This document shows, one piece after another, positions 1-8,543 of a stretch of DNA of 64,000 nucleotides. How positions within the stretch are numbered: position 1 is the stretch's first letter; each line of letters starts with the position of its first letter. The DNA is from Streptomyces sp. Ru62. GTDB lineage: Bacteria; Actinomycetota; Actinomycetes; Streptomycetales; Streptomycetaceae. The position numbers and the translations under genes were made by a program. The notes under the pieces were generated by a model. That model was not told the origin of the DNA. It did no database searches and saw nothing but the letters and a program-made list of their open reading frames with translations. The DNA lies in the NCBI RefSeq assembly GCF_002920615.1, contig NZ_PQSU01000010.1, forward strand, positions 202,355 through 266,354, read 5' to 3'.

Positions 1-60
1 TGAGGCCAGGTCCGTAGCACGGGGTCCGTGCCGGCCGGTGGGGCGGTTTCCCCGCCGGGG
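1..60. other. Short intergenic edge, possible hairpins
   Basis: No coding signal is visible. GCACGG and CCGTGC (about 18-32) could form a small hairpin, which may be the end of transcription for the pseudouridine synthase gene on the minus strand. Confidence 0.3.
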
Positions 61-1011
61 CTAGGTCCCGTTCGCCCAAGTCTCGGGTGACGTCCACGCG
101 TGCAAGGTGCGGGCGCTGGTGAACGTGTGGTCCTTGCCGGTGACCGGGTCGGTGAACTCCAGCCCGCGCGCGAGCAGTTGCAGCGGGCGGCGGAAGTCGT
201 CGGCCGGTACCGGGGCGGTCACCTCGGGGTACAGCGGGTCGCCGAGGATGGGCACGCCCAGCGCGGTCAGGTGCACCCGGAGCTGGTGGGTCTGCCCGGT
301 GGCCGGCATGAGCCGGTAGCGGCCGAGCCCGGCCCGGTGTCCGGTCAGTTCCACCCGGGTCTGCGCGTTCGGCTCGCCCGGCACCTCCCGCGCGGCCGGC
401 ACCCCGCGCTCCTTCACGATCCTGCTGCGCACGGTCCGGGGCAGGACGAGCGCGGGATCGTACGGCGCCACCGCCTCGTACTCCTTGCGCACCCGCCGGT
501 CCCGGAACAGCGACTGGTACGCGCCCCGCTCCTCCGGCCGCACCGTGAACAGCACCAGCCCGGCGGTGAGCCGGTCCAGCCGGTGCGCCGCCGTCAGCGT
601 CGGAATGCCCAGCTCACGCCGGAGCCGGGCCAGCGCGGTCTCGGCGACATGCGCACCGCGCGGGGTCGTGGCCAGGAAGTGCGGCTTGTCGGCGACCACG
701 ATGTGCTCGTCCCGGTACACCACCTCCACCGGGAACGGCACCGGCACCTCGGCGGGCAGCTCGCGGTGGAACCAGACGAACATCCCCGGCCGGTACGGCG
801 CGTCCGGCGCCACGGCCCGCCCGTCGGCCCCGACCACCAGCCCGGCGGCGAACATCGACTCGACCACCCCGGCCGGAGCCCCCGTCAGCCGCTGCACCAG
901 GTGCTCCCGCACGGTGGCCCACGTCCCGTCCGCGGGCAGCCGGACGCGGACGGGGTCCACGCCCTCGCGCTGGGGGAGCGGGGCGGGCGGGGGCGGGGTA
1001 CGGCGTCTCAT
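61..1011 (-). CDS. RluA-family RNA pseudouridine synthase
   Basis: The 316-residue protein should isomerise a uridine in rRNA or tRNA to pseudouridine in the cytoplasm. The family motif HRLDRLTAG near residue 155 holds the catalytic aspartate, and a later segment RLMPATGQTHQLRVHL matches the conserved RluA core. The region before the catalytic domain (about residues 15-90) looks like a small S4-like RNA-binding module. The ATG at 1011 is the first one that keeps the domain complete; the frame stays open further upstream into the divergent gene, but that part is low-complexity. The RNA target cannot be told from the sequence. Confidence 0.9.
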   Translation of the reverse strand: MRRRTPPPPAPLPQREGVDPVRVRLPADGTWATVREHLVQRLTGAPAGVVESMFAAGLVVGADGRAVAPDAPYRPGMFVWFHRELPAEVPVPFPVEVVYRDEHIVVADKPHFLATTPRGAHVAETALARLRRELGIPTLTAAHRLDRLTAGLVLFTVRPEERGAYQSLFRDRRVRKEYEAVAPYDPALVLPRTVRSRIVKERGVPAAREVPGEPNAQTRVELTGHRAGLGRYRLMPATGQTHQLRVHLTALGVPILGDPLYPEVTAPVPADDFRRPLQLLARGLEFTDPVTGKDHTFTSARTLHAWTSPETWANGT

Positions 1012-1098
1012 CGGGGTCAAGGGTACGGGGGCACGGTCACCCCGGTGGCCGTCGGAAAGAGGCGGTCCACCGGTCCCGTACTCGGCAGGATGGGGATC

Positions 1099-1680
1099 AT
1101 GCCGTTTCTCACCAGCCCCGTCCTGACCCCCGGCGCCCTCGCCCGTGCCCCGCAGCCCGCCCTCCCCGCCGGCGGCGGCACGCTGCTGCGCCCGTGGCGG
1201 GCCGAGGACGCGCCCGCCGTGCACGCCGCCTTCACAGACCCGGTGCTGCGCCACTGGCACGGCCGGTCCTGCGACTCCGCGGAAGAGGCCGCCGGATGGA
1301 TCGCGCAGTGGCGGAGGGGATGGGCGGACGAGCGCGAGGCGCAGTGGGCCGTCGTGGACGAGGGCACGGACGAGCTGCTGGGCCGGGTGGCGCTGCGCCA
1401 GATCGTGCTCGGTGACGGCGTCGCCGAGATCGCGTACTGGACCGTGGCGGGGGCGCGGGGCCGGGGCGTCGCCCTGCGCGCCGCGACGGCCCTGACCGGC
1501 TGGGCCTTCGAGGAGATCGGCTTCCACCGCCTGGAACTCATGCACGCGATCGCCAACCCCGCTTCCTGCCGGGTCGCCGGCAAGGCCGGCTTCGCCCTGG
1601 AGGGCACCAAGCGCAGTGCCTACCTCCACCAGGACGGCTGGCACGACATGCACCTGCACGCGCGCGTACGGGGTGACTGA
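1099..1680 (+). CDS. GNAT-family N-acetyltransferase
   Basis: The 193-residue protein resembles RimJ/RimL-type acetyltransferases, which move an acetyl group from acetyl-CoA to an amine or a protein N-terminus. LLRPWRAEDAPAV near the N-terminus is the usual RimJ opening. AYWTVAGARGRGVA is the acetyl-CoA binding loop, and the helix containing NPASCRVAGKAGF is typical of the family. ATG 1099 is chosen because AGGA lies 8 nt upstream; ATG 1090, in frame, is the alternative. The gene is divergent from the pseudouridine synthase gene. The substrate is unknown. Confidence 0.85.
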   Translation: MPFLTSPVLTPGALARAPQPALPAGGGTLLRPWRAEDAPAVHAAFTDPVLRHWHGRSCDSAEEAAGWIAQWRRGWADEREAQWAVVDEGTDELLGRVALRQIVLGDGVAEIAYWTVAGARGRGVALRAATALTGWAFEEIGFHRLELMHAIANPASCRVAGKAGFALEGTKRSAYLHQDGWHDMHLHARVRGD

Positions 1681-1770
1681 CCCCGGCGGGACTCCGCGGG
1701 AGCGGGGACGGGGAACCGGGCGTACGGAAGCGGCTGCACCCTTCCCGGGTGCCGCCGCCCCTCCGCACGC

Positions 1771-2619
1771 TCAGGCAGCCGCCGCCGGGCCGCCCTCCTG
1801 CTCCGCCTCGATCCGGGCGTTCCACTCCCGCTTGGAGGCCTGCCAGCCGTCCTCGTTGTGGCCGAGCCGCCAGTAACCGGAGATCGACAGGTCCTCGCGC
1901 GGGATCTGGCGCTCGACCCGCAGCAGCCGGCGCAGCTCCTTCACGAAACCCGCCTCGCCGTGCACGAACGCGTGCGGCCGGCCCTTTGGGAACTCCAGTC
2001 CGCGCACGGCCTCCAGCAGGGCCTCGCCGACCGGCCGGTCCCCGCGGTGCAGCCAGACGACCGGCACCTCGGTGTCGATCTTCTGCTCCTCCTCGGGGCC
2101 GGAGACCTCGATGAACGCGTGCGCACGGGCACCGGCGGGCAGCGTCTCCAGGGCGCGGGCGATGGCGGGCAGCGCGCTCTCGTCCCCGGCGAGCAGGTGC
2201 CAGTCGGCATCGGGGTCGGGCGCGTACGCGCCGCCGGGGCCCATGAAGCGCACGATGTCGCCGGGCCGCGCACGCAGGGCCCAGGGGCCGGCCAGGCCCT
2301 CGTCGCCGTGGATCACGAAGTCCAGGGTCAGCTCCCGCTGCCCGGGGTCCCAGGCGCGGACGGTGTAGGTCCGGGTCACCGGCCACTGCTCGCGCGGGAA
2401 CTCGGCGCGGATCCGCTCCAGGTCGAAGGGCTCCGGGTAGGTGACACCGGCGGCACCGAACAGCAGCTTCACATAGTGGTCGGTGCAGGTGTCCGCGGCG
2501 AAGTCGGCCAGGCCCTCACCACCGAGCACCACGCGCTGCATGTGCGGGGTCAGCCGCTCGGTGCGCACCACCTGGGCGGTATGGGGCTTACGCGGCTTTC
2601 GTCCCGGACGCTCTGCCAT
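1771..2619 (-). CDS. Siderophore-interacting FAD-dependent reductase
   Basis: A cytoplasmic flavoprotein of the SIP/ViuB family, which reduces imported ferric siderophores to release iron. The N-terminal half is the FAD-binding beta barrel with the TRTYTVRAW motif. The C-terminal half is the SIP domain, ending in SISGYWRLGHNEDGW, strongly conserved in this family. ATG 2619 has AGGAGG five bases upstream; GTG 2622 immediately before it is too close to that site. An iron-box-like operator lies just upstream, so repression by the iron regulator DmdR/IdeR under iron sufficiency is likely. No siderophore transport genes are adjacent. Confidence 0.92.
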   Translation of the reverse strand: MAERPGRKPRKPHTAQVVRTERLTPHMQRVVLGGEGLADFAADTCTDHYVKLLFGAAGVTYPEPFDLERIRAEFPREQWPVTRTYTVRAWDPGQRELTLDFVIHGDEGLAGPWALRARPGDIVRFMGPGGAYAPDPDADWHLLAGDESALPAIARALETLPAGARAHAFIEVSGPEEEQKIDTEVPVVWLHRGDRPVGEALLEAVRGLEFPKGRPHAFVHGEAGFVKELRRLLRVERQIPREDLSISGYWRLGHNEDGWQASKREWNARIEAEQEGGPAAAA

Positions 2620-2635
2620 CACGGCCTCCTGCGGG

Positions 2636-2654
2636 TTGGTTAGGGTTACCTAAG
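2636..2654 (-). promoter_or_regulatory. Putative DmdR/IdeR iron box
   Basis: GGTTAGGGTTACCTAA at 2638-2653 differs at two positions from the core of the actinobacterial iron box GGTTAGGCTAACCTAA as I remember it. It lies about 20 bp upstream of the siderophore-interacting protein start, where a repressor would block transcription or elongation. Confidence 0.7.
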
Positions 2655-2729
2655 TTAGCACCTCGCGCCGATTCGCCACCTCGTCGATGGGCGTTCGATG
2701 AGATCCCTTTGCCGGAATATGGACCGGCC

Positions 2730-3650
2730 TCACGCCGCGAGCGTGGTCAGCAGCCGCTGCAAGGAGCCGCCGAGGCCCCATCGGTGCGTCAGCGCCTCCA
2801 GTGCCTCCGGGTCGTGCGGGGTGTGCGGCAGGGCCGTGTCGACGTCCGGCAGCGGCACGTCGTCGGCGACCCGCACCACCTTCGGCGCGACCGCGAGATA
2901 CGGCCGGGCCTCGGTGAGCCGCCTGCGCTGCGACGGCGTGAGCTTCGCCCGCGGGTCGTCGACCGCCGCCATGATCCCGGCCAGGTCACCGAACTCGGCG
3001 AGCAGCTTCGCGGCCGTCTTCTCGCCGATGCCGGCCACGCCCGGCAGCCCGTCGCTCGGGTCGCCGCGCAGCAGCGCCAGATCCGCGTACCCGCGCCCGT
3101 CGACGCCATACTTCTCGCGCAGCGCCGCCTCGTCGGTCAGCTGGAGCGTGCCGACGCCCTTCACCGGATACAGCACCCGTACCTCCCGCGCGTCGTCCAC
3201 GAGCTGGTACAGGTCGCGGTCGCCGGTGACGATGTCGACCGGGCCCCCGGCCCGTGCGGTGAACGTGCCGATGACATCGTCCGCCTCGTACCCGGCGACC
3301 CCGACGCGGGCGATCCCGATCGCGTCCAGCACGTCCTCGATCACCGGCACCTGCGGGGCGAGGGTGTCCGGCACCTCCTCCTCGTCCGGCGCGCCCTCGT
3401 GCTCCTCGGCGACCCGGTGCGCCTTGTAGGTGGGGATGAGGTCCACCCGCCACTGCGGGCGCCAGTCGGCGTCCATGCAGGCCACCAGGTGCTCCGGGCG
3501 GTGGTCCTTGACCAGCCGGTCGATGAAGTCCAGCAGCCCGCGCACCGCGTTGACGGGCGTGCCGTCCGGCGCCTTCACGGAGTCCGGGACGCCGAAGTAG
3601 GCGCGGAAGTACAGCGAGGCGGTGTCGAGAAGCATGAGTCGTCCGGTCAC
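2730..3650 (-). CDS. 5'-3' exonuclease-like protein (PolA N-domain family)
   Basis: This 306-residue protein is a stand-alone version of the 5'-3' exonuclease domain of DNA polymerase I, which removes flaps and RNA primers. The opening LMLLDTASLYFRAYFG, the acidic motif YEADDVIG and GDRDLYQLV supply metal-binding aspartates, and GLPGVAGIGEKTA is the helix-hairpin-helix DNA contact. GTG 3650 (VTGRLMLLD) is chosen because related proteins begin there; ATG 3635 would still keep the first strand. The polymerase domain is absent, as expected for this separate actinobacterial paralogue. Confidence 0.88.
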   Translation of the reverse strand: MTGRLMLLDTASLYFRAYFGVPDSVKAPDGTPVNAVRGLLDFIDRLVKDHRPEHLVACMDADWRPQWRVDLIPTYKAHRVAEEHEGAPDEEEVPDTLAPQVPVIEDVLDAIGIARVGVAGYEADDVIGTFTARAGGPVDIVTGDRDLYQLVDDAREVRVLYPVKGVGTLQLTDEAALREKYGVDGRGYADLALLRGDPSDGLPGVAGIGEKTAAKLLAEFGDLAGIMAAVDDPRAKLTPSQRRRLTEARPYLAVAPKVVRVADDVPLPDVDTALPHTPHDPEALEALTHRWGLGGSLQRLLTTLAA

Positions 3651-3805
3651 GCACGCATCATGCCGCACGGCACCGACAGCGGCCCCCGCCGCCGGAACGC
3701 GTTGCGCCACGCGCATCGCCGTGAACCCGGCCACGTGCGCGTTTGACCCGGCCCGGCCTGGGGAGGCGCGGCCTCTGTCCTGTCCCCGCCAGACGAGAGG
3801 TTCGC

Positions 3806-4882
3806 GTGTCAGCCAGGCTTGAGGTGGAGCACCTGTACAAGGTGTTCGGCAGACGACCCGACGAAGCAGTGGAACGCCTGCGCGAGGGCGCCGACCGGAC
3901 GGAACTGCGCGCCGACGGCACGACCGCCGCCGTGATCGACGCCTCCTTCCGCGTCGAGGCCGGCGAGATCTTCGTCGTCATGGGGCTGTCGGGATCCGGC
4001 AAGTCCACCCTGCTGCGCACGCTCAACGGGCTGCTGGAGCCGACCGCGGGCAGCGTGCGCTTCGACGGCCAGGACCTGACCGCCCTCACCGACCGGGAGC
4101 TGCGCGAACTGCGCTCGAAGAAGATCAGCATGGTCTTCCAGCACTTCGCGCTGTTCCCGCACCGCAGCGTCCGCGACAACGCCGCCTACGGCCTGGAAGT
4201 GCAGGGCGTGCCCCGCGCCGAGCGCGAGCGCCGCGCCGACGAGGCGCTCGCCCTGTGCGGCCTGGCCGGCTGGGAGACCTCCTGGCCCGACGAGCTGTCC
4301 GGCGGCATGCAGCAGCGCGTCGGCCTCGCCCGCGCCCTCGCCACCGACGCCGACGTGCTGCTGATGGACGAGTCCTTCAGCGCCCTGGACCCGCTGATCC
4401 GCCGTGACATGCAGGACCAGCTGCTGGAACTCCAGAAGACCCTGAGGAAGACCATCGTCTTCATCACCCACGACCTCAACGAGGCCATGCGGCTCGGCGA
4501 CCGCATCGCCGTCATGCGCGACGGCCGTATCGTCCAGACCGGCACCGCCGAGGACGTCCTGCTGCGCCCCGCGAACGACTACGTGGCCTCCTTCATCCAG
4601 GACGTCGACCGGTCCCGGGTGCTGACGGCGGGCGCCCTCATGGACACCTCGGTCACCGCCGACGCCCCGCTGTGCGGCTGCGAGACCGCGACCCGCGAGA
4701 CCCCGTTCACCGAGCTGTGCGCGATCAGCGCCCGGCTGTCCCACCGCGTCTCCGTCGTGGACGAGGCGCGTCGCGTCGTCGGTGTCGTCCCCAGGCAGCG
4801 GCTGGTCGGCTTCCTCGGCGAGGAGACGGCCGGTCCCGCGCCCTGTGACAACCCGCGGGGAAAGGTGGCCGGCCGTGCCTAG
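3806..4882 (+). CDS. Glycine betaine/proline ABC transporter ATPase
   Basis: ATP-hydrolysing subunit of an osmoprotectant importer (ProV/OpuAA/OpuCA type), 358 residues. Walker A GLSGSGKST is near residue 60, the signature LSGGMQQR near 165, and Walker B LLMDESFSALD shortly after. The glutamate-rich N-terminal extension of about 40 residues is usual for ProV. The C-terminal 80 residues contain roughly one CBS-like module, a position used for regulation in OpuCA proteins. GTG 3806 follows GAGAGG by five bases. The stop overlaps the start of the next gene by 8 nt, so translation is probably coupled. Confidence 0.94.
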   Translation: MSARLEVEHLYKVFGRRPDEAVERLREGADRTELRADGTTAAVIDASFRVEAGEIFVVMGLSGSGKSTLLRTLNGLLEPTAGSVRFDGQDLTALTDRELRELRSKKISMVFQHFALFPHRSVRDNAAYGLEVQGVPRAERERRADEALALCGLAGWETSWPDELSGGMQQRVGLARALATDADVLLMDESFSALDPLIRRDMQDQLLELQKTLRKTIVFITHDLNEAMRLGDRIAVMRDGRIVQTGTAEDVLLRPANDYVASFIQDVDRSRVLTAGALMDTSVTADAPLCGCETATRETPFTELCAISARLSHRVSVVDEARRVVGVVPRQRLVGFLGEETAGPAPCDNPRGKVAGRA

Positions 4883-6689
4883 GATCCACCTCGGCGACTG
4901 GGTCGACTCCGGTGTGAACTGGCTGGTCGACCACCTCTCCTGGCTCTTCGACGCCGTCCGGGCGGTCATGGAGGGCATGTACGACGGCATCGACGCCGTG
5001 CTCACCGCCCCCGAGCCGCTGCTGATGGCCGGCATCCTCGCCGTGCTCGCCTGGTGGCTGCGCGGCCTGCTCTCCGGTGCCCTCGCCTTCGCCGGTTTCG
5101 CGCTGGTCGACTCGCTCGACCTGTGGGACCGGGCCATGTCCACCCTCGCCCTGGTGCTCGTGGCGACCGTGATCGCCCTGGTGATCTCGGTCCCGCTGGG
5201 CATCTGGGCCGCCCGGTCCAGGGCGGTCAGCGCCGCCGTACGGCCGGTCCTGGACCTGCTCCAGACCATGCCGTCGATGGTGCTGCTGATCCCGGCCATG
5301 CTCTTCTTCGGCCTGGGCACCGCCGCCGGCGTCGTCGCCACCCTGATCTTCGCGCTCGCCCCGGGCGTCCGCATGACCGAACTGGGCATCCGCCAGGTCG
5401 ACGCCGAACTCGTCGAGGCCGCCGAGGCGTTCGGCACCACCCCGCGCGACGTCCTGTGGCGCGTCCAGCTCCCGCTCGCGCTGCCGACCATCATGGCCGG
5501 CGTCAACCAGGTGATCATGCTGGGCCTGTCCATGGTCGTCATCGCGGGCATGGTCGGCACCGGCGGACTCGGCGGCGCCGTCAACGAGGCGATCGGCCAA
5601 CTCGACATCGGCTACGGCTTCGAGGCGGGCGTCGGCATCGTCGTCCTCGCCATCTACCTGGACCGCGTCACCGGCGCGCTCGGCACCCAGCTCTCCCCGC
5701 TGGGCCGCAGGGCCGCCGCGAAGGCCCGCACGCGCGCGTGGTCGTACCGTCCGCGCCCTGCCGTCGCCGTCGTCGGCGTGGTCGTCCTCGCCCTGGTCGC
5801 GGGCGGGCTCGGGATCTTCGGCTCCTCCGTCGGCACCTCCGAGGCCTCTGGCGCGGACATCGGCAAGGGCAAGGAGATCCGGATCGGCTACATCCCGTGG
5901 GACGAGGGCATCGCCTCCACCTTCCTCTGGAAGGAGCTGCTGGAGGAGCGCGGCTTCAAGGTGACCACCACGCAGTACGCGGCCGGCCCGCTCTACACCG
6001 GGCTCGCCACCGGCCAGCTCGACTTCCAGACCGACTCCTGGCTGCCCACGACCCACGCCGAGTACTGGTCGAAGTACGGCGAGCGGCTGGACGACCTCGG
6101 CAAGTGGTACGGCCCCACGTCCCTGGAGCTGACCGTACCGTCCTACGTGAAGGACGTGAACTCCCTGGCGGACCTGAAGGACCACGCGTCCGAGTTCCAG
6201 GGGAAGATCATCGGCATCGAGCCCAGCGCCGGCATGACGGGCCTGTTGAAGAACAAGGTGCTGAAGGAGTACGGCCTTCAGGGCACGTACGACGTGGTCG
6301 ACGGTTCCACGCCCGCCATGCTCGCCGAGCTCAAGCGCGCCTACGCCAGGAAGCAGCCGGTCGTCGTCACCCTGTGGTCGCCGCACTGGGCGTACAGCGA
6401 CTACGACCTGAAGAAGCTCAAGGACCCCCGGGGCGCCTGGGGCGAGGGCGACGGCGTGCACACCCTCGCCCGCAAGGGCTTCGCCGCCGACAACCCGCAG
6501 GTCGGCCAGTGGCTGAAGGACTTCTCGATGACCGAGCAGGAGCTGACCGGCCTGGAGGCGCGGATCCAGAAGGCCGGCAAGGGCAAGGAGCAGGACGCCG
6601 TCCGCGCCTGGCTGCGGCAGCACCCCGGCCTCGTCGACAAGTGGGCCCCGGTCACCAAGGAGGACACCACGAGCCAGGCGGCCGGGTGA
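4875..6689 (+). CDS. Glycine betaine ABC transporter, fused permease and binding protein
   Basis: A 604-residue fusion. The first about 300 residues are a ProW/OpuAB permease with several membrane segments and the EAA-type loop ELVEAAEAFGTTPRDVLWRV. A further membrane segment (near residue 300) leads to a C-terminal OpuAC-type substrate-binding domain from about residue 330, containing IPWDEG and TDSWLPTTH, tryptophans of the kind that cage quaternary ammonium groups. The binding protein is therefore tethered to the outer membrane face. GTG 4875 overlaps the ATPase gene. With that gene it makes a complete two-polypeptide importer, probably induced by osmotic stress. Confidence 0.93.
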   Translation: MPRIHLGDWVDSGVNWLVDHLSWLFDAVRAVMEGMYDGIDAVLTAPEPLLMAGILAVLAWWLRGLLSGALAFAGFALVDSLDLWDRAMSTLALVLVATVIALVISVPLGIWAARSRAVSAAVRPVLDLLQTMPSMVLLIPAMLFFGLGTAAGVVATLIFALAPGVRMTELGIRQVDAELVEAAEAFGTTPRDVLWRVQLPLALPTIMAGVNQVIMLGLSMVVIAGMVGTGGLGGAVNEAIGQLDIGYGFEAGVGIVVLAIYLDRVTGALGTQLSPLGRRAAAKARTRAWSYRPRPAVAVVGVVVLALVAGGLGIFGSSVGTSEASGADIGKGKEIRIGYIPWDEGIASTFLWKELLEERGFKVTTTQYAAGPLYTGLATGQLDFQTDSWLPTTHAEYWSKYGERLDDLGKWYGPTSLELTVPSYVKDVNSLADLKDHASEFQGKIIGIEPSAGMTGLLKNKVLKEYGLQGTYDVVDGSTPAMLAELKRAYARKQPVVVTLWSPHWAYSDYDLKKLKDPRGAWGEGDGVHTLARKGFAADNPQVGQWLKDFSMTEQELTGLEARIQKAGKGKEQDAVRAWLRQHPGLVDKWAPVTKEDTTSQAAG

Positions 6690-7072
6690 CCTGACCGTCC
6701 CGGACCGCCTCCCGAGGGGCGGGCGCCGCCGGACGCCGACACGCGTCCGGTGCCGCCCGCCCCTCGCGGCCTTTCACCCACGGAAGGTTCAGGCCAATCA
6801 CGCACCGTGAGGAGCCATGGCCCGTGCCCGGACGCCCGGCGCAGCTGGACGGCCTGTTCATCCTCCAGGGTGACCGGGTCCGGGAGCGCCTCCCGGCCCC
6901 CGAGCGCTGGCGCGAACCGTGGGGTCGGGGATCACGGGAGTGTCAGGGATGTGACAGGCACGTGAAACGGTTTGCCGAACATGCGTAGGGTGCAGAGAAG
7001 TCATCGGAAGAGGTGTGCCCCGGAACGGGCACCCGGAGAGCGGCACGACGAGCGAGGGAGGGAGCCGGAGCG
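6690..7072. other. Intergenic region with terminator, no gene seen
   Basis: The first 80 bases hold the strong hairpin that ends the betaine transporter operon. The rest is the upstream region of the XRE-cupin regulator. Small open frames here have poor codon usage and no ribosome binding site. GAGGGAGGGAG just before 7073 is the ribosome binding site of the next gene. Confidence 0.6.
6714..6765 (+). terminator. Hairpin terminator of the betaine transporter operon
   Basis: Two 23-nt arms (6714-6736 and 6743-6765) pair at 21 positions plus one G-U, with a 6-nt loop. There is no U-tract, as is common in Streptomyces. Confidence 0.8.
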
Positions 7073-7645
7073 ATGGGCGACCACAAAGAGCAGCAGCCCG
7101 TGCGGGTGGGCGCGGCCGTCCGGCGGCGCCGTCGTGCGCTGGAACTGACCCTCGCCGTCGTGGCCGAGCGCAGCGGCCTCTCGGTGCCCTTCCTCAGCCA
7201 GGTCGAGAACGACAAGGCCCGCCCGAGCCGTACCTCCCTGGAGAAGCTGGCCGACGCCCTGCGCACCACGGCCGTCGAGCTCCTCGCCGCCGCCGACCCG
7301 GCCGCCAGCGTGGACGTCGTCCGCGCCGAGGCCGTCACCGACGGCGACTACGACCCGCGGACCCGCTCGCTGGTGCGCGGCCACCACCAGCTGCACGCCT
7401 CCGAGTTCACCGGCGACCACGACGCCGGCCGTGAGTTCCAGCACCGCAACGACGAGCTGATGTACGTCGCCGACGGTGCGGTGGAGATCGAGGCCGAGGG
7501 ACGCGCGTACCGGCTCGGGCGCGGCGACACGCTGTACCTGACGGGCGGGGTACGGCACCGGTGGCGGGCGACGGTGCCGGACACGAGGGTGATCGTGGTG
7601 GCGGTGGCGGAGCACATCGAGGCGATGCACGACAGGTCTCGCTGA
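7073..7645 (+). CDS. XRE-family regulator with C-terminal cupin
   Basis: A 190-residue DNA-binding regulator. Residues about 10-65 form a helix-turn-helix with AVVAERSGLSVPFLSQVEND; a small beta-barrel cupin domain from about residue 100 (FQHRNDELMYVADG, GDTLYLTGGVRHRW) should bind a small ligand. Such proteins often control amino acid, amine or osmolyte genes. A GA-rich ribosome binding site precedes ATG 7073. It sits downstream of the betaine transporter on the same strand but behind a terminator, so it may or may not regulate it. Confidence 0.88.
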   Translation: MGDHKEQQPVRVGAAVRRRRRALELTLAVVAERSGLSVPFLSQVENDKARPSRTSLEKLADALRTTAVELLAAADPAASVDVVRAEAVTDGDYDPRTRSLVRGHHQLHASEFTGDHDAGREFQHRNDELMYVADGAVEIEAEGRAYRLGRGDTLYLTGGVRHRWRATVPDTRVIVVAVAEHIEAMHDRSR

Positions 7646-7710
7646 GGGTTCGAAGGGAGGGTCACGGGATGGTGCGGGTCGGTCCGCCGTCCGCGGCGCC
7701 GTCGGGGCCG

Positions 7711-7743
7711 GTCGCGCGGTTCCCCGCGCCCCTTCAGGGCGCT
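7711..7743. repeat. Dispersed intergenic repeat, inverted copy
   Basis: This segment is nearly the reverse complement of the repeat at about 9460-9495: it contains GCGCGGTTCCCCGCGCCCCT followed by the same flank. It lies in the gap before the binding-protein gene. I recall this as a frequent intergenic motif in Streptomyces genomes. Confidence 0.75.
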
Positions 7744-7763
7744 GCCCTTGCCGGAGCCGGGTA

Positions 7764-8483
7764 GTGCGCGTCGTCTCCCTCGTCCCCTCGCTCACCGAAG
7801 CAGTGGCCGTCACCCTCCCCGGAGCCCTCGTCGGCGCCACCGGCTGGTGCAGTCGTCCCGAGGAACTGGACGTCGTCCGGATCGGCGGTACGAAGAACCC
7901 GGAGGTGGAGCGGATCATCGGGCTCGTCCCCGACCTGGTGATCGCCAACGAGGAGGAGAACCGCGCGCCCGACCTCGACGCCCTCCGCGCGGCCGGACTG
8001 AACGTGCTGGTCACCGAGGTGCGGAGCGTGCCGCAGGCCTTCGCCGAGCTGGACCGGGTGCTCACCGCGTGCGGCGCGGCCGACCGCCCCGGCTGGCTGG
8101 CCGAGGCGGAGGACGTCTGGGCGGCCCTGCCCGAGCCGGCGGAGCGCAGGACCGCGGTCGTACCGGTCTGGCGGCGCCCCTGGATGGTCCTCGGCCGGGA
8201 CACCTTCGCGGGTGACGTCCTCGCCCGCCTCGGCGTGGACCACGTGTACGCCCACCACCCCGAGCGCTATCCCCGGATCCCCCTCGACGAGCTGCGCGCA
8301 CGAGAGCCGGACGTGGTGGTCCTGCCCGACGAGCCGTACCGCTTCACCGCCGACGACGGCCCGGAAGCGTTCCCGGGGCTGCCCTGCGCCCTGGTCAGCG
8401 GACGGCATCTGACCTGGTACGGCCCGTCCCTGACACAAGCGCCACGGGTGCTGGCAGAAGCGCTTCGGGCAGCGCGCCGCTGA
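7764..8483 (+). CDS. Helical-backbone metal receptor (BtuF-like) protein
   Basis: A 239-residue protein of the class III periplasmic-binding fold used for cobalamin and ferric siderophores. It opens directly with the first strand MRVVSLVPSLTEAV and carries GATGWCSRPEE and KNPEVERIIGLVPDLVIANEEE, conserved in BtuF-like proteins. There is no signal peptide or lipobox and the GTG start at 7764 leaves no room for one, so unlike true BtuF it is predicted to be cytoplasmic. No ABC transporter genes are adjacent. Its ligand is unknown; the family is common in actinobacteria as a lone gene. Confidence 0.8.
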   Translation: MRVVSLVPSLTEAVAVTLPGALVGATGWCSRPEELDVVRIGGTKNPEVERIIGLVPDLVIANEEENRAPDLDALRAAGLNVLVTEVRSVPQAFAELDRVLTACGAADRPGWLAEAEDVWAALPEPAERRTAVVPVWRRPWMVLGRDTFAGDVLARLGVDHVYAHHPERYPRIPLDELRAREPDVVVLPDEPYRFTADDGPEAFPGLPCALVSGRHLTWYGPSLTQAPRVLAEALRAARR

Positions 8484-8528
8484 GCGGGCCGCGCGCGGTG
8501 CCGCCACCAGGGGCCACGGGGCTAGGGC

Positions 8529-8543
8529 ATAAGCTGGTCTTAT
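8529..8543. promoter_or_regulatory. LysR-type operator overlapping the start codon
   Basis: ATAAG-CTGGT-CTTAT is a perfect 5-5-5 inverted repeat that includes the T-N11-A pattern of LysR-family sites (T8530, A8542). It covers the first two bases of the ATG of the LysR gene, so negative autoregulation is likely. Confidence 0.7.

Noticed and set aside
4725..6623. Long open frame antisense to the betaine permease gene
   Set aside because: Typical shadow of a high-GC gene; no domains and wrong codon pattern.
6750..6965. Small gene upstream of the XRE-cupin regulator
   Set aside because: It overlaps the terminator arm, has no ribosome site, and its product has no coding character.
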